Positions 17,655 through 26,863 of a DNA stretch of 64,000 nt are shown piece after piece. This DNA is from Paraburkholderia monticola. Lineage in GTDB: Bacteria > Pseudomonadota > Gammaproteobacteria > Burkholderiales > Burkholderiaceae. A model generated the notes under the pieces. It was not told the DNA's origin, made no database searches, and saw nothing but the letters and a program-made list of their open reading frames with translations. The number at the start of each line of letters is the position of its first letter. The first letter of the stretch is position 1. The translations under genes and the position numbers were made by a program. The stretch covers positions 186,001 through 250,000 of the forward strand of contig NZ_LRBG01000002.1 in the NCBI RefSeq assembly GCF_001580545.1, written 5' to 3'.

Positions 17655-18898
17655 CTCCACTTTCCTCCGCAACCTCAGCTTCGTCTTCGTCGTCCATGCC
17701 GCAAGCGGGCACGTTGCCGCTCGCGGGCATCCGTGTGATCGAGTTGTCGCATATGGTGATGGGCCCGACCTGCGGGATGATCCTCGGCGACCTCGGCGCC
17801 GAAGTGATCAAGGTCGAGCCGCCGCGCGGCGACGGCACGCGCCGCCTGCTCGGCGCAGGTGCCGGCTTTTTCCGCACCTTCAATCGCAACAAGAAGAGCG
17901 TTGCGCTCGATCTCGACAGCGAAGCCGGTCTCGCCGCGCTGAAGCAACTCGTCGATAGCGCCGACGTCTTCGTCGAAAACTTCAAGCCCGGCCGCATGGC
18001 GAGCCTCGGCCTCGATTACGCGACGCTGCGCGAGCGTAACCCGAAGCTGATCTATGTGTCGCACAAGGGCTTTCTCAATGGTCCCTACGAACAGCGTCTC
18101 GCGCTCGACGAAGTCGTGCAGATGATGGCGGGACTCGCGTACATGACCGGGCCGGTTGGCCGTCCGCTGCGCGCGGGCAGCTCGGTCAACGACATCATGG
18201 GCGGCATGTTCGGGGCGATCGGCGTGCTGGCCGCGCTGCACGAGCGGCACGCGAGCGGCCGCGGCAAGGAGGTGCAGAGCGCGCTGTTCGAGAACTGCGT
18301 GCTGCTGTGCGCGCAGCACATGCAGCAGTTCGCGGCAACCGGCATGGCCGCCGCGCCGATGCCCGAGCGCATCAGCGCATGGGCCGTCTACGACGTGTTC
18401 ACGCTCGCCCACGGCGAGCAGATGTTCATCGCCGCGACCGGCGACGCGCAGTGGCGCGCGCTGTGCGCGATTCTCGAGCGCGACGATCTGCTCGCCGATG
18501 CGCGCCTCGCGACCAACAACGACCGCGTGCTCGCGCGTGGCTGGCTGCTGCAGACGCTCGGCGAAAGCCTGAGCCGCTTCGAAGGCGCGACGCTCGCACC
18601 GCTGTTCGAGCGCCGTCACATTCCGTTCGCGTCGATCACGAAACCCGAAGAGCTGTTCGACGATCCGCACCTGAACGCGAGCGGCGGCCTCGTGCCGCTG
18701 ACGCTCGACGACGGCAGCGAGACCGCGATGCCGTTGCTGCCGATTTCGCTCGACGGTGCGCGTCTCGGGCCGCGTCGGCCGATCGCGAAGATCGGCGAGC
18801 ACACGGTCGAGGTGCTGCGCGAGCTCGGCTTCGACGATGCGCGAATCGCGGAGCTGGACGCCGGTGTGCCATCGCGCTCGCCGCAGGCGGCTGCGTGA
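17651..18898 (+). CDS. Class III CoA-transferase (CaiB/BaiF family)
   Basis: A 415-residue CoA-transferase. The family opening is GIRVIELSHMVMGPTCGMIL followed by DLGAEVIKVEPP; RNKKSVALDL and the catalytic aspartate in AGSSVNDIMGGMFG (Asp181) are present. Such enzymes move CoA between acids. Coupling to an HMG-CoA lyase suggests it activates the lyase substrate, as mammalian SUGCT does with glutarate and hydroxymethylglutarate. The first 20 residues are Ser-rich and probably disordered. It is followed 73 bases later by an MFS transporter. Confidence 0.9.
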   Translation: MTPLSSATSASSSSSMPQAGTLPLAGIRVIELSHMVMGPTCGMILGDLGAEVIKVEPPRGDGTRRLLGAGAGFFRTFNRNKKSVALDLDSEAGLAALKQLVDSADVFVENFKPGRMASLGLDYATLRERNPKLIYVSHKGFLNGPYEQRLALDEVVQMMAGLAYMTGPVGRPLRAGSSVNDIMGGMFGAIGVLAALHERHASGRGKEVQSALFENCVLLCAQHMQQFAATGMAAAPMPERISAWAVYDVFTLAHGEQMFIAATGDAQWRALCAILERDDLLADARLATNNDRVLARGWLLQTLGESLSRFEGATLAPLFERRHIPFASITKPEELFDDPHLNASGGLVPLTLDDGSETAMPLLPISLDGARLGPRRPIAKIGEHTVEVLRELGFDDARIAELDAGVPSRSPQAAA

Positions 18899-18971
18899 AC
18901 TTCGTGTCGCGCGTCGTGCCGCGCTTGACCCATTTCGACCGGCGAGAGACCGGACATTCTGGAGACGGACG

Positions 18972-20477
18972 ATGAAATCGTCGAATCAGACGGTGTATGC
19001 AACGGCGCTCGGCGATGCCGGTGCGCTAGGTGGCTCCTCGAGGGACGCGGGCGCGGACGCCGCGGCGGCCTCCGGCCGGGCCGGCGCGGTCACGCTCGAC
19101 GGCGCGCGCATTTCCGCGCGGCTCGACCGGCTGCCCGCGACGCGCACGATCTGGCAACTCGTGATGTTGCTGAGCTTCGGTATGTTCTTCGAGCTGTACG
19201 ACCTGATGTGTTCCGGCTATATCGCGCCGGGGCTCGTGCAAAGCGGCCTCCTGAGCGCCACGACGCGCGGGCTGTTCGGCACGAGCGGAGTCGCGAGTTT
19301 CATCGCCGCGCTGTTCGCGGGGCTGTTCATCGGCACGGCGGCTTGCGGTTTTCTCGCCGACCGCTTCGGCCGGCGCGCGATCTTCACGTGGTCGCTGCTG
19401 TGGTACACGGCGGCCAACGTCGTGATGGCGTTCCAGCACACCGCGCTCGGATTGAACTGCTGGCGTTTCATTGCGGGGATTGGCATCGGTGTCGAGATCG
19501 TCACGATCGGCACGTATATCTCCGAGCTCGTGCCGAAGCACATTCGCGGGCGCGCCTCGGCGTGCTCGCAGGCGGTCGGCTTCTGCGCGGTGCCGATCGT
19601 CGCGTTCCTGTCGTATCTGCTGGTGCCGCAGCGCGTGTTCGGCCTCGATGGCTGGCGTGTGGTCGTGCTGATCGGCGCATTCGGCGCGATCGTGGTGTGG
19701 TGGATTCGCCGCGGCTTGCCTGAGAGCCCGCGCTGGCTCGCGCAAAAAGGCCGCCTCGTCGAAGCCGATGCCGTGATGACGCGTCTCGAAGCGCGCGTCG
19801 CGCGTGAGTATCGGCGCCAATCCGGCTTGCCGCTGCCGGAGCCCGCGCTGCCCGAACCGGTGCGCGCGCGGGCGGTGTTTCGCGATCTGCTGGTGCCGCC
19901 GTATCGCAAGCGCACGCTGATGCTGATCATCTTTCACGTGTTCCAGACGATGGGCTACTACGGCTTCGCGAACTGGATTCCGACGCTGCTGATCAGGCAG
20001 GGCATCACAGTGACGACGAGTCTGATGTACGCGAGCATCATCGCGATCGCGGCGCCGCTCGGACCGTTGCTCGGGCTGCTGATCGCCGACCGCTTCGAGC
20101 GCAAGACCGTGATCATCTGCATGGCGGCGGTCAACGTCGTATGCGGACTCGCGTTCAGCCAGGCGCGCGAGACGGTGCTGCTCGTCAGTCTCGGCGTATG
20201 CCTCGTGCTCGCGGGCAACATCATTTCATATAGCTATCACGCGTATCAGGCCGAGCTGTTTCCGACCGGCATCCGGGCGCGCGCGGTCGGCTTCGTTTAT
20301 TCGTGGAGCCGGATCTCGGCGATGTTCTCGGCATTCGTGATCGCCGCCTGTCTCGGCCGATTCGGCGTGAATGGCGTGTTCGTGTTCATTTCCGGCGCGA
20401 TGGCGATCGTGATGGTCGCGATCGGTGTACTGGGGCCGAAGACGCGTGACGTCGCGCTGGAGGATATTTCGAAGTAG
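18972..20477 (+). CDS. MFS transporter, metabolite:H+ symporter type
   Basis: A 501-residue, 12-helix major-facilitator transporter. A disordered Ala/Gly-rich N-terminus of about 45 residues precedes the first helix. Loop motifs include ADRFGRRAIF between helices 2 and 3, the RFIAGIGIGVEIVTIGTYISE segment region near helix 4, and RGLPESPRWLAQKGR before the central loop, typical of sugar and aromatic/metabolite acid symporters. It follows the CoA-transferase by 73 bases and probably imports the substrate of that pair. The start at 18972 has a GGAG-type site ten bases upstream. Confidence 0.9.
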   Translation: MKSSNQTVYATALGDAGALGGSSRDAGADAAAASGRAGAVTLDGARISARLDRLPATRTIWQLVMLLSFGMFFELYDLMCSGYIAPGLVQSGLLSATTRGLFGTSGVASFIAALFAGLFIGTAACGFLADRFGRRAIFTWSLLWYTAANVVMAFQHTALGLNCWRFIAGIGIGVEIVTIGTYISELVPKHIRGRASACSQAVGFCAVPIVAFLSYLLVPQRVFGLDGWRVVVLIGAFGAIVVWWIRRGLPESPRWLAQKGRLVEADAVMTRLEARVAREYRRQSGLPLPEPALPEPVRARAVFRDLLVPPYRKRTLMLIIFHVFQTMGYYGFANWIPTLLIRQGITVTTSLMYASIIAIAAPLGPLLGLLIADRFERKTVIICMAAVNVVCGLAFSQARETVLLVSLGVCLVLAGNIISYSYHAYQAELFPTGIRARAVGFVYSWSRISAMFSAFVIAACLGRFGVNGVFVFISGAMAIVMVAIGVLGPKTRDVALEDISK

Positions 20478-20510
20478 CTAGGGCCCGTTATTAGCGTGAA
20501 CAGGCCCTAG
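20478..20510. terminator. Inverted repeat between MFS gene and small convergent ORF
   Basis: CTAGGGCC and GGCCCTAG are perfect 8-bp arms with a 17-base spacer, starting immediately after the MFS stop codon. There is no T-run, so it is only a possible bidirectional terminator or processing site. Confidence 0.5.
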
Positions 20511-20656
20511 GAGTCCCGACGACTCTCGTCAGTGCTCGACAACCGGTCGGACACGTTGCCGAGCAGCAATGCGAGCAGCACCACGCCGATCGTCACGAGC
20601 AGGAACGCGCCGATCATCGCGGCAAGTATCAGCATGGTCCATGAAAACCCGTTCAT
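20507..20656 (-). CDS. Putative single-pass small membrane protein, 49 residues
   Basis: A 49-residue frame (start MNGFSWTMLILAAMIGAF, end SSTDESRRDS) with one strongly hydrophobic helix at residues 6-33 and a charged C-terminus, a composition unlikely to arise from a random frame. It has no recognised family and only a weak ribosome site. Its stop codon lies in the inverted repeat that also follows the convergent MFS gene. Comparable tiny membrane proteins occur in Burkholderiaceae, but I cannot name a homologue. Confidence 0.5.
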   Translation of the reverse strand: MNGFSWTMLILAAMIGAFLLVTIGVVLLALLLGNVSDRLSSTDESRRDS

Positions 20657-20843
20657 GTGTGCGGTTCCAGCGCGTTGTCGGGGGCATCGTAACTCGGTGT
20701 GTGCAGAGTTTTATGTGCGTTTGCCCGCCGTAAACCTGTCAATCGACGCCGAACTTTCGGCGCGTCGTGCCACTGCGTGGCGCGTTCGTCTCGGGGCCCT
20801 CATCCGTGCCTGACGAGAGGCGACGCCGTTGCGAACCCCTATA

Positions 20844-20876
20844 GTGCATTTCCGCAATCACCTGGCGGAAATGCAC
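20844..20876. promoter_or_regulatory. 12-bp inverted repeat, candidate operator or hairpin
   Basis: GTGCATTTCCGC and GCGGAAATGCAC are perfect 12-bp arms separated by nine bases. The core TTCCGC/GCGGAA recurs as a second, 6-bp-arm dyad 19 bases downstream. Confidence 0.5.
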
Positions 20877-20894
20877 CGGGCCGCACCCGACACA

Positions 20895-20922
20895 TTCCGC
20901 CATTGGCCCATCTATTGCGGAA
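20895..20922. promoter_or_regulatory. Second TTCCGC/GCGGAA dyad
   Basis: TTCCGC (20895-20900) and GCGGAA (20917-20922) repeat the inner arms of the upstream inverted repeat with a 16-base spacer. The shared core suggests two sites for the same protein. Confidence 0.35.
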
Positions 20923-21511
20923 CCCGCTAAAGACCTCCGAAATTCGTGTTTCAGGTTTGAAACGTTAATCGCCATGCTTATATTCCACACAGTCAACAGA
21001 ATGATTAAATAATCATCTCTGCCGTGTAGAACGTTTATATTGAACGTCGGCTGGTCCGTTGTGCCGCGTTGCACGTATCGTCAGGGGAAAGTTGCCGCCG
21101 AGGTGGGTGCATGCCCGGCTGGGTCGGGTGAACCCTGCTCATCATGCCGTCATGATTGCAAAAAATTACTTTTAAAATACGCAGTGCCGGGTGAATAAGA
21201 CGGAGGCACGCCCTTTTTCGAGTGGGGCCGCAGTGTGCGCTGGCGTACGCATTCAATTTTTAAATTGCATTAAGATTAGCGAATGCATATTCAGTCATAT
21301 GCGGATACACGAATAATTCATTGAATACGCGGTTGCTTCGGCATTGTTCCGAATTGCACTGGCCGATCACGTCGTCATAGCGCCAATATGTCTGCACTTT
21401 CGGTCATGGCGGCTGAATACTGGGAGCCGTCGCTATGATGCACTGCGCGGAGTTCGCATTGTGCGTGATCGGAAAAGGTGATGTAGATCGTTTTCTGCCG
21501 AGAGGATGACT

Positions 21512-22498
21512 ATGACCTGCGCGAGTCTCGAGTCTGCAATGCTGCGCTGGGTGCATGCGCCGAACAGGGGCGTGCGTCGTATTGCGATTCTGATGTTCAA
21601 CGACTGCTCGCTGCAGGGCGCGGGCGTCATCGCCGAAGTCTTCCAGGCGGCCAACGAACTGGCCACTTCCGGGTCGGGCGCATGGTTGTACGACGTATCG
21701 TTTCTGTCCGCCGACGGCGGCATGGTGACGTCATCGTCCGGTTTGCGGGTGTGGACCGACGGGCTCGATGCGCGCCATTACGTCGGCTTCGACGCGCTCT
21801 ATGTGGCGGGCGGCAAAGGCGCAACGGCGGCGGCGCGCGATGAGCGGCTGCTGGTCTGGCTGCGCCGCGTGCGTCGCAACACGGCGATGATCCGGCCGAT
21901 CGCCGAAGGGCGCGCGGTGCTCGAGGCGGCGTCGCTGCCCGAAGGGAGCGACGTGCGTCAGCTGGTCCCGGCCGTGAATGGCACGCGTGCGCCCGAGCAG
22001 GGCATCGTCGAAGTCAGCGACCGCCTCGAATCGATGCGCAGCGCGCTCGCGATGATCAAGCGCGATCTGGGCAATGCGACCGCGCGCTCGGCGGCCGAAC
22101 GGTTGCTGTCCGACTCGTGCACGAACCTCGCGCCGCTGCTCGGCGAAGACGGCGGCATGAGTCCCGGCGACAAGGTCCGCGCGGCGGCGCGCTGGCTGCA
22201 GGAAAACTGCCAGCAGGCGATTTCGATTGCGGACGCCGCGCAGTTCGCGGCGATGAGCGAGCGCAACTTTCTGCGCCGCTTCAAGATGGAAATGGGCATC
22301 ACGCCGTCGAGCTTTCTGTTGCACGAACGCCTCGCGGTGACGTGCAGCCTGTTGACCGAATCGGAATTGCCGGTCGACAAGATCGCCCGACGCACCGGCA
22401 TGGGCAACGGCGACCGTCTTGCGAAAGTGTTCCGCAAGCGCATGAGGATTTCGCCGACCGAGTTCAGGATTCAAAGCCGCCGCACGGCAGGCCAGTAA
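21512..22498 (+). CDS. GlxA-type transcriptional regulator (DJ-1/PfpI + AraC HTH) upstream of EPS genes
   Basis: A 328-residue regulator with an N-terminal DJ-1/PfpI-like domain (about residues 20-185: RRIAILMFNDCSLQGAGV, DALYVAGGKGATAAARD) and a C-terminal AraC-type double helix-turn-helix (QENCQQAISIADAAQFAAMS, SERNFLRRFKMEMGITPSSF). The amidotransferase-like domain has no obvious catalytic Cys at the usual elbow, as is normal in GlxA regulators. The ATG at 21512 is preferred over 21506 because AGAGGA lies five bases before it. It precedes manC by 89 bases and probably controls the EPS operon. Confidence 0.88.
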   Translation: MTCASLESAMLRWVHAPNRGVRRIAILMFNDCSLQGAGVIAEVFQAANELATSGSGAWLYDVSFLSADGGMVTSSSGLRVWTDGLDARHYVGFDALYVAGGKGATAAARDERLLVWLRRVRRNTAMIRPIAEGRAVLEAASLPEGSDVRQLVPAVNGTRAPEQGIVEVSDRLESMRSALAMIKRDLGNATARSAAERLLSDSCTNLAPLLGEDGGMSPGDKVRAAARWLQENCQQAISIADAAQFAAMSERNFLRRFKMEMGITPSSFLLHERLAVTCSLLTESELPVDKIARRTGMGNGDRLAKVFRKRMRISPTEFRIQSRRTAGQ

Positions 22499-22587
22499 TG
22501 CCGGCGGGGCCAGCCCGGCGAGCGCAATACGGGCGGCGCCGGGGTCGTGGTTGGTCGTACCTTGCAGAACGATAAGGATTCCCATCT

Positions 22588-24192
22588 ATGTTGACGCAGG
22601 CACATGTGAGCGCCCAATCCGTCGAGCCGAACGGCGCAAGCGCCGGGGTTGCTGGCGCGCGCTGCGCGCACATCGTCCCGGTCATTCTCGCGGGTGGCTC
22701 GGGCACGCGGCTGTGGCCGGTGTCGCGCGAAAACTTTCCGAAGCAGCTGATCGACGTGGTCGGGTCCGACTCGCTGCTGCAGGCAACCGCGCGCAGGCTC
22801 GAAGGCTTCCCGGCGGGCTGGAGCGTCGACGCATCGCCGATCGTCGTGTGCGGCGAGGAGCATCGCTTCGTGATCGCCGAACAGTTGCACGAAAACGGCG
22901 TCGACGCGCGTCTGATCGTCGAACCGGCGCGCCGCGACACGGCGCCGGCGCTGACGCTCGCGGCATCGCTCGCGTGCGCGGACGGCAATGACGCGATCCT
23001 GATCGTGATGCCGGCCGACCACGCGATCGCCGACGTGCCCGCGCTGCAGCGTGCGCTCGCCTGCGCGGCCCACTACGCGAGCGAGGGCGCGATCGCGACG
23101 CTCGGTGTGCCGCCGACGCGTGCCGACACCGGCTTCGGCTATATCCGCATCGGCGCCCCGCTGGCCGCCGGCGGCCACGCGATCGACGGCTTCGTCGAGA
23201 AGCCCGCCGAGGAACTCGCGAGGCAATACCTTGCGGCGGGCACTTACTGGTGGAATAGCGGCATTTTCATCGTGCGCGCGCGCGTGTGGCTCGACACGCT
23301 TGCGTCGCTGCGGCCCGACATGCATGCGCCGTGCGCAAGCGCGTTCGCAGGTGGCCGCCAGGACGGCGAGGTGTTCCGGCCGTCGCAGGATGCGTTCCTC
23401 GACGTGCCCGGTGATTCGATCGATTACGCGGTGATGGAGCGTCTGACCGAGCAGCCGCCGGCACCGTCAGGCGACACCGCGAGCCAACTCGAAACGCAGG
23501 ACGCGGTTCAAAGCCAGGAACAAGCTCAAAGCCCAGCCGCGGGCATCCCCCCCGGCGTCGTGATCCCGCTCGAGGCCGGCTGGTCCGACCTCGGTTCGTG
23601 GGACGCGGTATGGGCGGCGATGGAGAAAGACCCGAACGGCAACGCCGGGCGCGGCCGCGTGACGTTCGAAGGCGCGGTGTCCTGCTATGCGCATTCGGAA
23701 GGTCGGCTCGTCGCGTGCGTCGGCACCGCCAACGTGGTCGTGGTCGAGACCGCCGACGCCGTGCTCGTGGTTGACCGCTCGCATGTGCAGGACGTCAAGG
23801 GGCTCGTGTCGCGCATCAAGGCGCAGCACGCGCCGGAGGCCGACGCGCATCGCAAGGTGCGGCGCCCGTGGGGCTTCTACGATTCGATCGATCGCGGCGA
23901 GCGCTTCCAGGTCAAGCGCATCGTCGTGACGCCCGGCGCGAAGCTGTCACTGCAGATGCATCATCACCGCGCCGAGCATTGGGTGGTCGTGCGCGGCACC
24001 GCGCTCGTCACGCGCGGCGAAGAGCAGTTCCTGCTCACCGAGAACCAGTCGACCTACATTCCGCTCGGCACGCGTCACCGGCTCGAAAACCCCGGCAAGG
24101 TGCCGCTCGAAATCATCGAAATCCAGTCAGGTGCCTATCTCGGCGAAGACGACATCGTGAGGTTCAACGACAACTACGGCCGCTGCCCGTAG
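22588..24192 (+). CDS. manC: Bifunctional mannose-1-P guanylyltransferase / mannose-6-P isomerase
   Basis: A 534-residue type II enzyme supplying GDP-mannose. The pyrophosphorylase motif [20 protein letters not shown] is at about residues 33-52, and further marks are VMPADHAIADV and FVEKP. The C-terminal cupin isomerase domain starts near residue 430 (RPWGFYDSIDRGERFQVKRI, then LQMHHHRAEHWVVV with metal-binding His). An extra Gln/Ala/Pro-rich insert of about 33 residues (289-321) splits the transferase domain and lengthens the protein beyond the usual 480 or so. It has a good AAGGA ribosome site. In cepacian clusters the same gene type (bceA) stands first. Confidence 0.93.
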   Translation: MLTQAHVSAQSVEPNGASAGVAGARCAHIVPVILAGGSGTRLWPVSRENFPKQLIDVVGSDSLLQATARRLEGFPAGWSVDASPIVVCGEEHRFVIAEQLHENGVDARLIVEPARRDTAPALTLAASLACADGNDAILIVMPADHAIADVPALQRALACAAHYASEGAIATLGVPPTRADTGFGYIRIGAPLAAGGHAIDGFVEKPAEELARQYLAAGTYWWNSGIFIVRARVWLDTLASLRPDMHAPCASAFAGGRQDGEVFRPSQDAFLDVPGDSIDYAVMERLTEQPPAPSGDTASQLETQDAVQSQEQAQSPAAGIPPGVVIPLEAGWSDLGSWDAVWAAMEKDPNGNAGRGRVTFEGAVSCYAHSEGRLVACVGTANVVVVETADAVLVVDRSHVQDVKGLVSRIKAQHAPEADAHRKVRRPWGFYDSIDRGERFQVKRIVVTPGAKLSLQMHHHRAEHWVVVRGTALVTRGEEQFLLTENQSTYIPLGTRHRLENPGKVPLEIIEIQSGAYLGEDDIVRFNDNYGRCP

Positions 24193-24246
24193 GCAGCCCA
24201 TGCACGCCCCAATTGCGAACAGGAACGGCAGAACGAGGTAAGCAAA

Positions 24247-25632
24247 ATGCGCAAGTTTCAGGATCTGCTCGCGCGGATTTTCGATGTCGTATTGGTTTTG
24301 ACGGGTGCGACCGTGGCGTCGCGCATCCGCTTTGATTATCTCGGTCAGTCGGGTTTCTACTGGGCGCTGGTGATGTTTTCGGCTGCGTTCGCGCTAGCCA
24401 TTTTCCCCGCGTTCGGCGTCTATGAATCGTGGCGCGGCCGCTCGAAGCTCGGGCTCGCCGGACAGGTGTCGCTCGCGTGGCTGATCGTGCAGGCCTGCGC
24501 GCTCGTGCTGATGTATTCGCTGCATCGTATCGATCTCGTGTCGCGGTTGTGGTTTTCGTACTGGACCGCGACGACGGGCGGCCTGCTGATCGCGAACCGG
24601 CTGATCACGCACGCGGTGCTCGCGCGGGCGCGCGGCGCCGGCATGAATCTGCATCAGGTCGCGATCGTCGGTAGCGGGTCGCAGTGCGATGCGATCCTGC
24701 GTCGCATCGAGTCGTCGCCGACCGCGGGCTTTCGCGCGACCGCTGTCTTCAACACGCGCCCGGACGACTCCGGCGTGACGAATCCGCGCGTGCCGGTAGT
24801 CGATAGCGTCGACGCGCTCGCCGATTACATTCGCACCAACGACGTGCACGAACTATGGCTGATGCTGTCGCTGTCCGAAGAGCCGTTGATCTGCGAGCTG
24901 ATCGACGAGTTCCGCGACGACCTCGTGAACATCCGCTTCATGCCGGACGTGCGCAGCCATGCGCTGTTCGAAGGCAGCGGCGTCGTCGATGTGCTCGGCG
25001 TACCGGCGATCAATCTGGTCGCCTCGCCGCTGTCGGCCAACTCGATGCTGAAGAAGGAAATCTTCGACCGCCTGTTCGCGGCCACGGCGCTGTTCGTTCT
25101 CGCGCCGCTGCTGGTCGGCATCGCGATCGCGGTCAAGCTGTCCTCGCGCGGGCCGGTGCTGTTCAAACAGAAGCGCAAGGGCGCGGACGGACGCGTGTTT
25201 ACGATCTACAAGTTCCGCTCGATGCGCGTGCATACCGAAGCGAAAGGCACCTTGAGCCAGGCGACACGCAACGACAAGCGCGTGACGAGAGTGGGCGCCT
25301 TCCTGCGCCGCACGAGCCTCGACGAGCTGCCGCAATTTTTCAACGTGTTGCGTGGCGACATGTCGGTCGTAGGACCGCGTCCCCATGCGCTCGAGCACGA
25401 CGACCTCTATCAGAAGGTGGTCGCGGGCTATATCAATCGCTACCGGATCAAACCGGGAATCACGGGCTGGGCACAAATCAACGGCTTCCGTGGCGAAACC
25501 GACCGCATCGAGAAGATGGAGCGGCGCGTCGAACATGACCTGTACTACCTGGGTCACTGGTCGTTCGCACTCGATATGCGGATCATCGGCGCGACGATTG
25601 TCGCCGGACTGGTGCATCGAAACGCTTACTAG
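24247..25632 (+). CDS. Undecaprenyl-phosphate glucose/galactose phosphotransferase (WcaJ/BceB type)
   Basis: A 461-residue polyisoprenyl-phosphate hexose-1-phosphate transferase that starts EPS repeat units on undecaprenyl phosphate at the inner membrane. It has four N-terminal helices, a central Rossmann-like domain ([17 protein letters not shown] at about 138), a re-entrant helix ([20 protein letters not shown]) and the catalytic region ([63 protein letters not shown]). Length and order are those of WcaJ-type enzymes. It follows manC by 54 bases. Confidence 0.92.
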   Translation: MRKFQDLLARIFDVVLVLTGATVASRIRFDYLGQSGFYWALVMFSAAFALAIFPAFGVYESWRGRSKLGLAGQVSLAWLIVQACALVLMYSLHRIDLVSRLWFSYWTATTGGLLIANRLITHAVLARARGAGMNLHQVAIVGSGSQCDAILRRIESSPTAGFRATAVFNTRPDDSGVTNPRVPVVDSVDALADYIRTNDVHELWLMLSLSEEPLICELIDEFRDDLVNIRFMPDVRSHALFEGSGVVDVLGVPAINLVASPLSANSMLKKEIFDRLFAATALFVLAPLLVGIAIAVKLSSRGPVLFKQKRKGADGRVFTIYKFRSMRVHTEAKGTLSQATRNDKRVTRVGAFLRRTSLDELPQFFNVLRGDMSVVGPRPHALEHDDLYQKVVAGYINRYRIKPGITGWAQINGFRGETDRIEKMERRVEHDLYYLGHWSFALDMRIIGATIVAGLVHRNAY

Positions 25633-25673
25633 AAAGTCGATAACAAACGCCCCGGGGCGAAGGAGGAAGAATC

Positions 25674-26813
25674 ATGAGCTCGCTTGGTTTTCGCACAGGA
25701 AGTCTTGTGGTTTTCGCTAGTGCAGCACTGATGTCCGGATGCTCGATCGTACCGGGACAACGGATGATCACGCCGGCCGCGGTTCAGGACACGGGCGGAG
25801 AATTCAGTACCGAAGCCGCAACGCAGAAGCAGATTCCGATCACCGATATCAATCTGGCGTTGCTGAAGAAGCTGAACGCCGACCAGAAGGCTTCGGTGCT
25901 GCCGCCGGAGACGACCGGGCTGTTCGCCAAGCCGGCCGTGTACAGGGTCGGTCCGGGCGACGTGCTGCAGATCGTCGTGTGGGATCACCCGGAACTCGCG
26001 GCGGCGCTCGGCCAGCCGCCGACCAACTCGCGCAACTCCGATGCAATGCCGGGCTTCCTGATCGACGAGAGGGGCGATATCCAGTTTCCGTATGCGGGCA
26101 ACCTGCACGTCGCCGGCAAGGACGCGTCGACGATCCAGCGCGAGCTGTATCAGCGGCTGAGCAAGGTCTACCAGAAGCCTGAGGTGACGGTGCGGGTCGC
26201 GTCGTTCCGTAACGCGACGGTGTATATCGACGGCGAAGTGCGCACGCCGGGCACGCAATCGATCAACGACGTTCCGATGTCGCTGACGAACGCGGTCGGC
26301 CTGAGCGGGGGCTTCACCACGACAGCCGATCGCAGCCGGGTCCAGCTGATCCGCAATGGCACGACCTATACGCTGAACGTCGACGACCTCGTCAAGCGCG
26401 GCCGCAATCCATCGGATATCTATCTGCAGCCGGGCGATACCTTGCGCATCCCTGCACGCGAAGACAGCGGCGTCTACGTGATGGGCGAAGTCAACAAGCC
26501 TGCCACGGTGCTGCCGTTGCGCGACGGCTCGTTGACGCTGTCGCAGGCGATCTCCGACGGCGGCAGCTTCGACTCGAACACGGCCGCGGGGCAGCAACTG
26601 TTCGTGATCCGCAATTCGACCAGCGATTCGCCCGAGATCTATCACCTCGACGCGACCTCGCCGGTGGCGATGCTGCTCGCGAACCAGTTCGAGCTGCAGC
26701 CGAAGGACATCGTGTACGTCGGCCAGGGCGGTCTGGTTCGCTTCAACCGTGTGCTGAACCTGCTGTTGCCGGCGATCAACGCGGCGGTGACGGGAGTCGT
26801 CCTGACGAAGTAA
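25674..26813 (+). CDS. wza: Outer-membrane polysaccharide export lipoprotein (Wza-like)
   Basis: A 379-residue export channel subunit. A lipoprotein signal peptide ends at LMSGC, giving acylation on Cys23. The polysaccharide export domain (YRVGPGDVLQIVVWDHPELA near residue 85) and two soluble ligand-binding beta-grasp repeats (residues about 175-230 and 265-320; VYIDGEVRTPGTQ, VYVMGEVNKPATV) follow, then a C-terminal amphipathic helix for the outer-membrane barrel. It precedes wzc, its usual inner-membrane partner. Confidence 0.93.
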   Translation: MSSLGFRTGSLVVFASAALMSGCSIVPGQRMITPAAVQDTGGEFSTEAATQKQIPITDINLALLKKLNADQKASVLPPETTGLFAKPAVYRVGPGDVLQIVVWDHPELAAALGQPPTNSRNSDAMPGFLIDERGDIQFPYAGNLHVAGKDASTIQRELYQRLSKVYQKPEVTVRVASFRNATVYIDGEVRTPGTQSINDVPMSLTNAVGLSGGFTTTADRSRVQLIRNGTTYTLNVDDLVKRGRNPSDIYLQPGDTLRIPAREDSGVYVMGEVNKPATVLPLRDGSLTLSQAISDGGSFDSNTAAGQQLFVIRNSTSDSPEIYHLDATSPVAMLLANQFELQPKDIVYVGQGGLVRFNRVLNLLLPAINAAVTGVVLTK

Positions 26814-26863
26814 AGCGCACGTGGCGCAATATCTGAACCGGCAGGCCTTGTTGGGTGAAAAAC

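Larger units (their letters stand above)
20657..21511. other. Long AT-rich regulatory region before the EPS regulator
   Basis: About 855 bases without a convincing gene. GC content drops sharply from about 20940 to 21420 (for example AATGATTAAATAATCATC near 21000, and AAAAAATTACTTTTAAAAT near 21160), unlike flanking coding DNA. It contains two related inverted repeats (listed separately). A likely function is a promoter and regulator landing region for the GlxA-type regulator and the EPS genes. Confidence 0.5.

Noticed and set aside
20478..20510. Strong Rho-independent terminator after the MFS gene
   Set aside because: The 8-bp arms are good but the 17-base spacer and lack of a T-run make this only a possible terminator; kept at moderate confidence.
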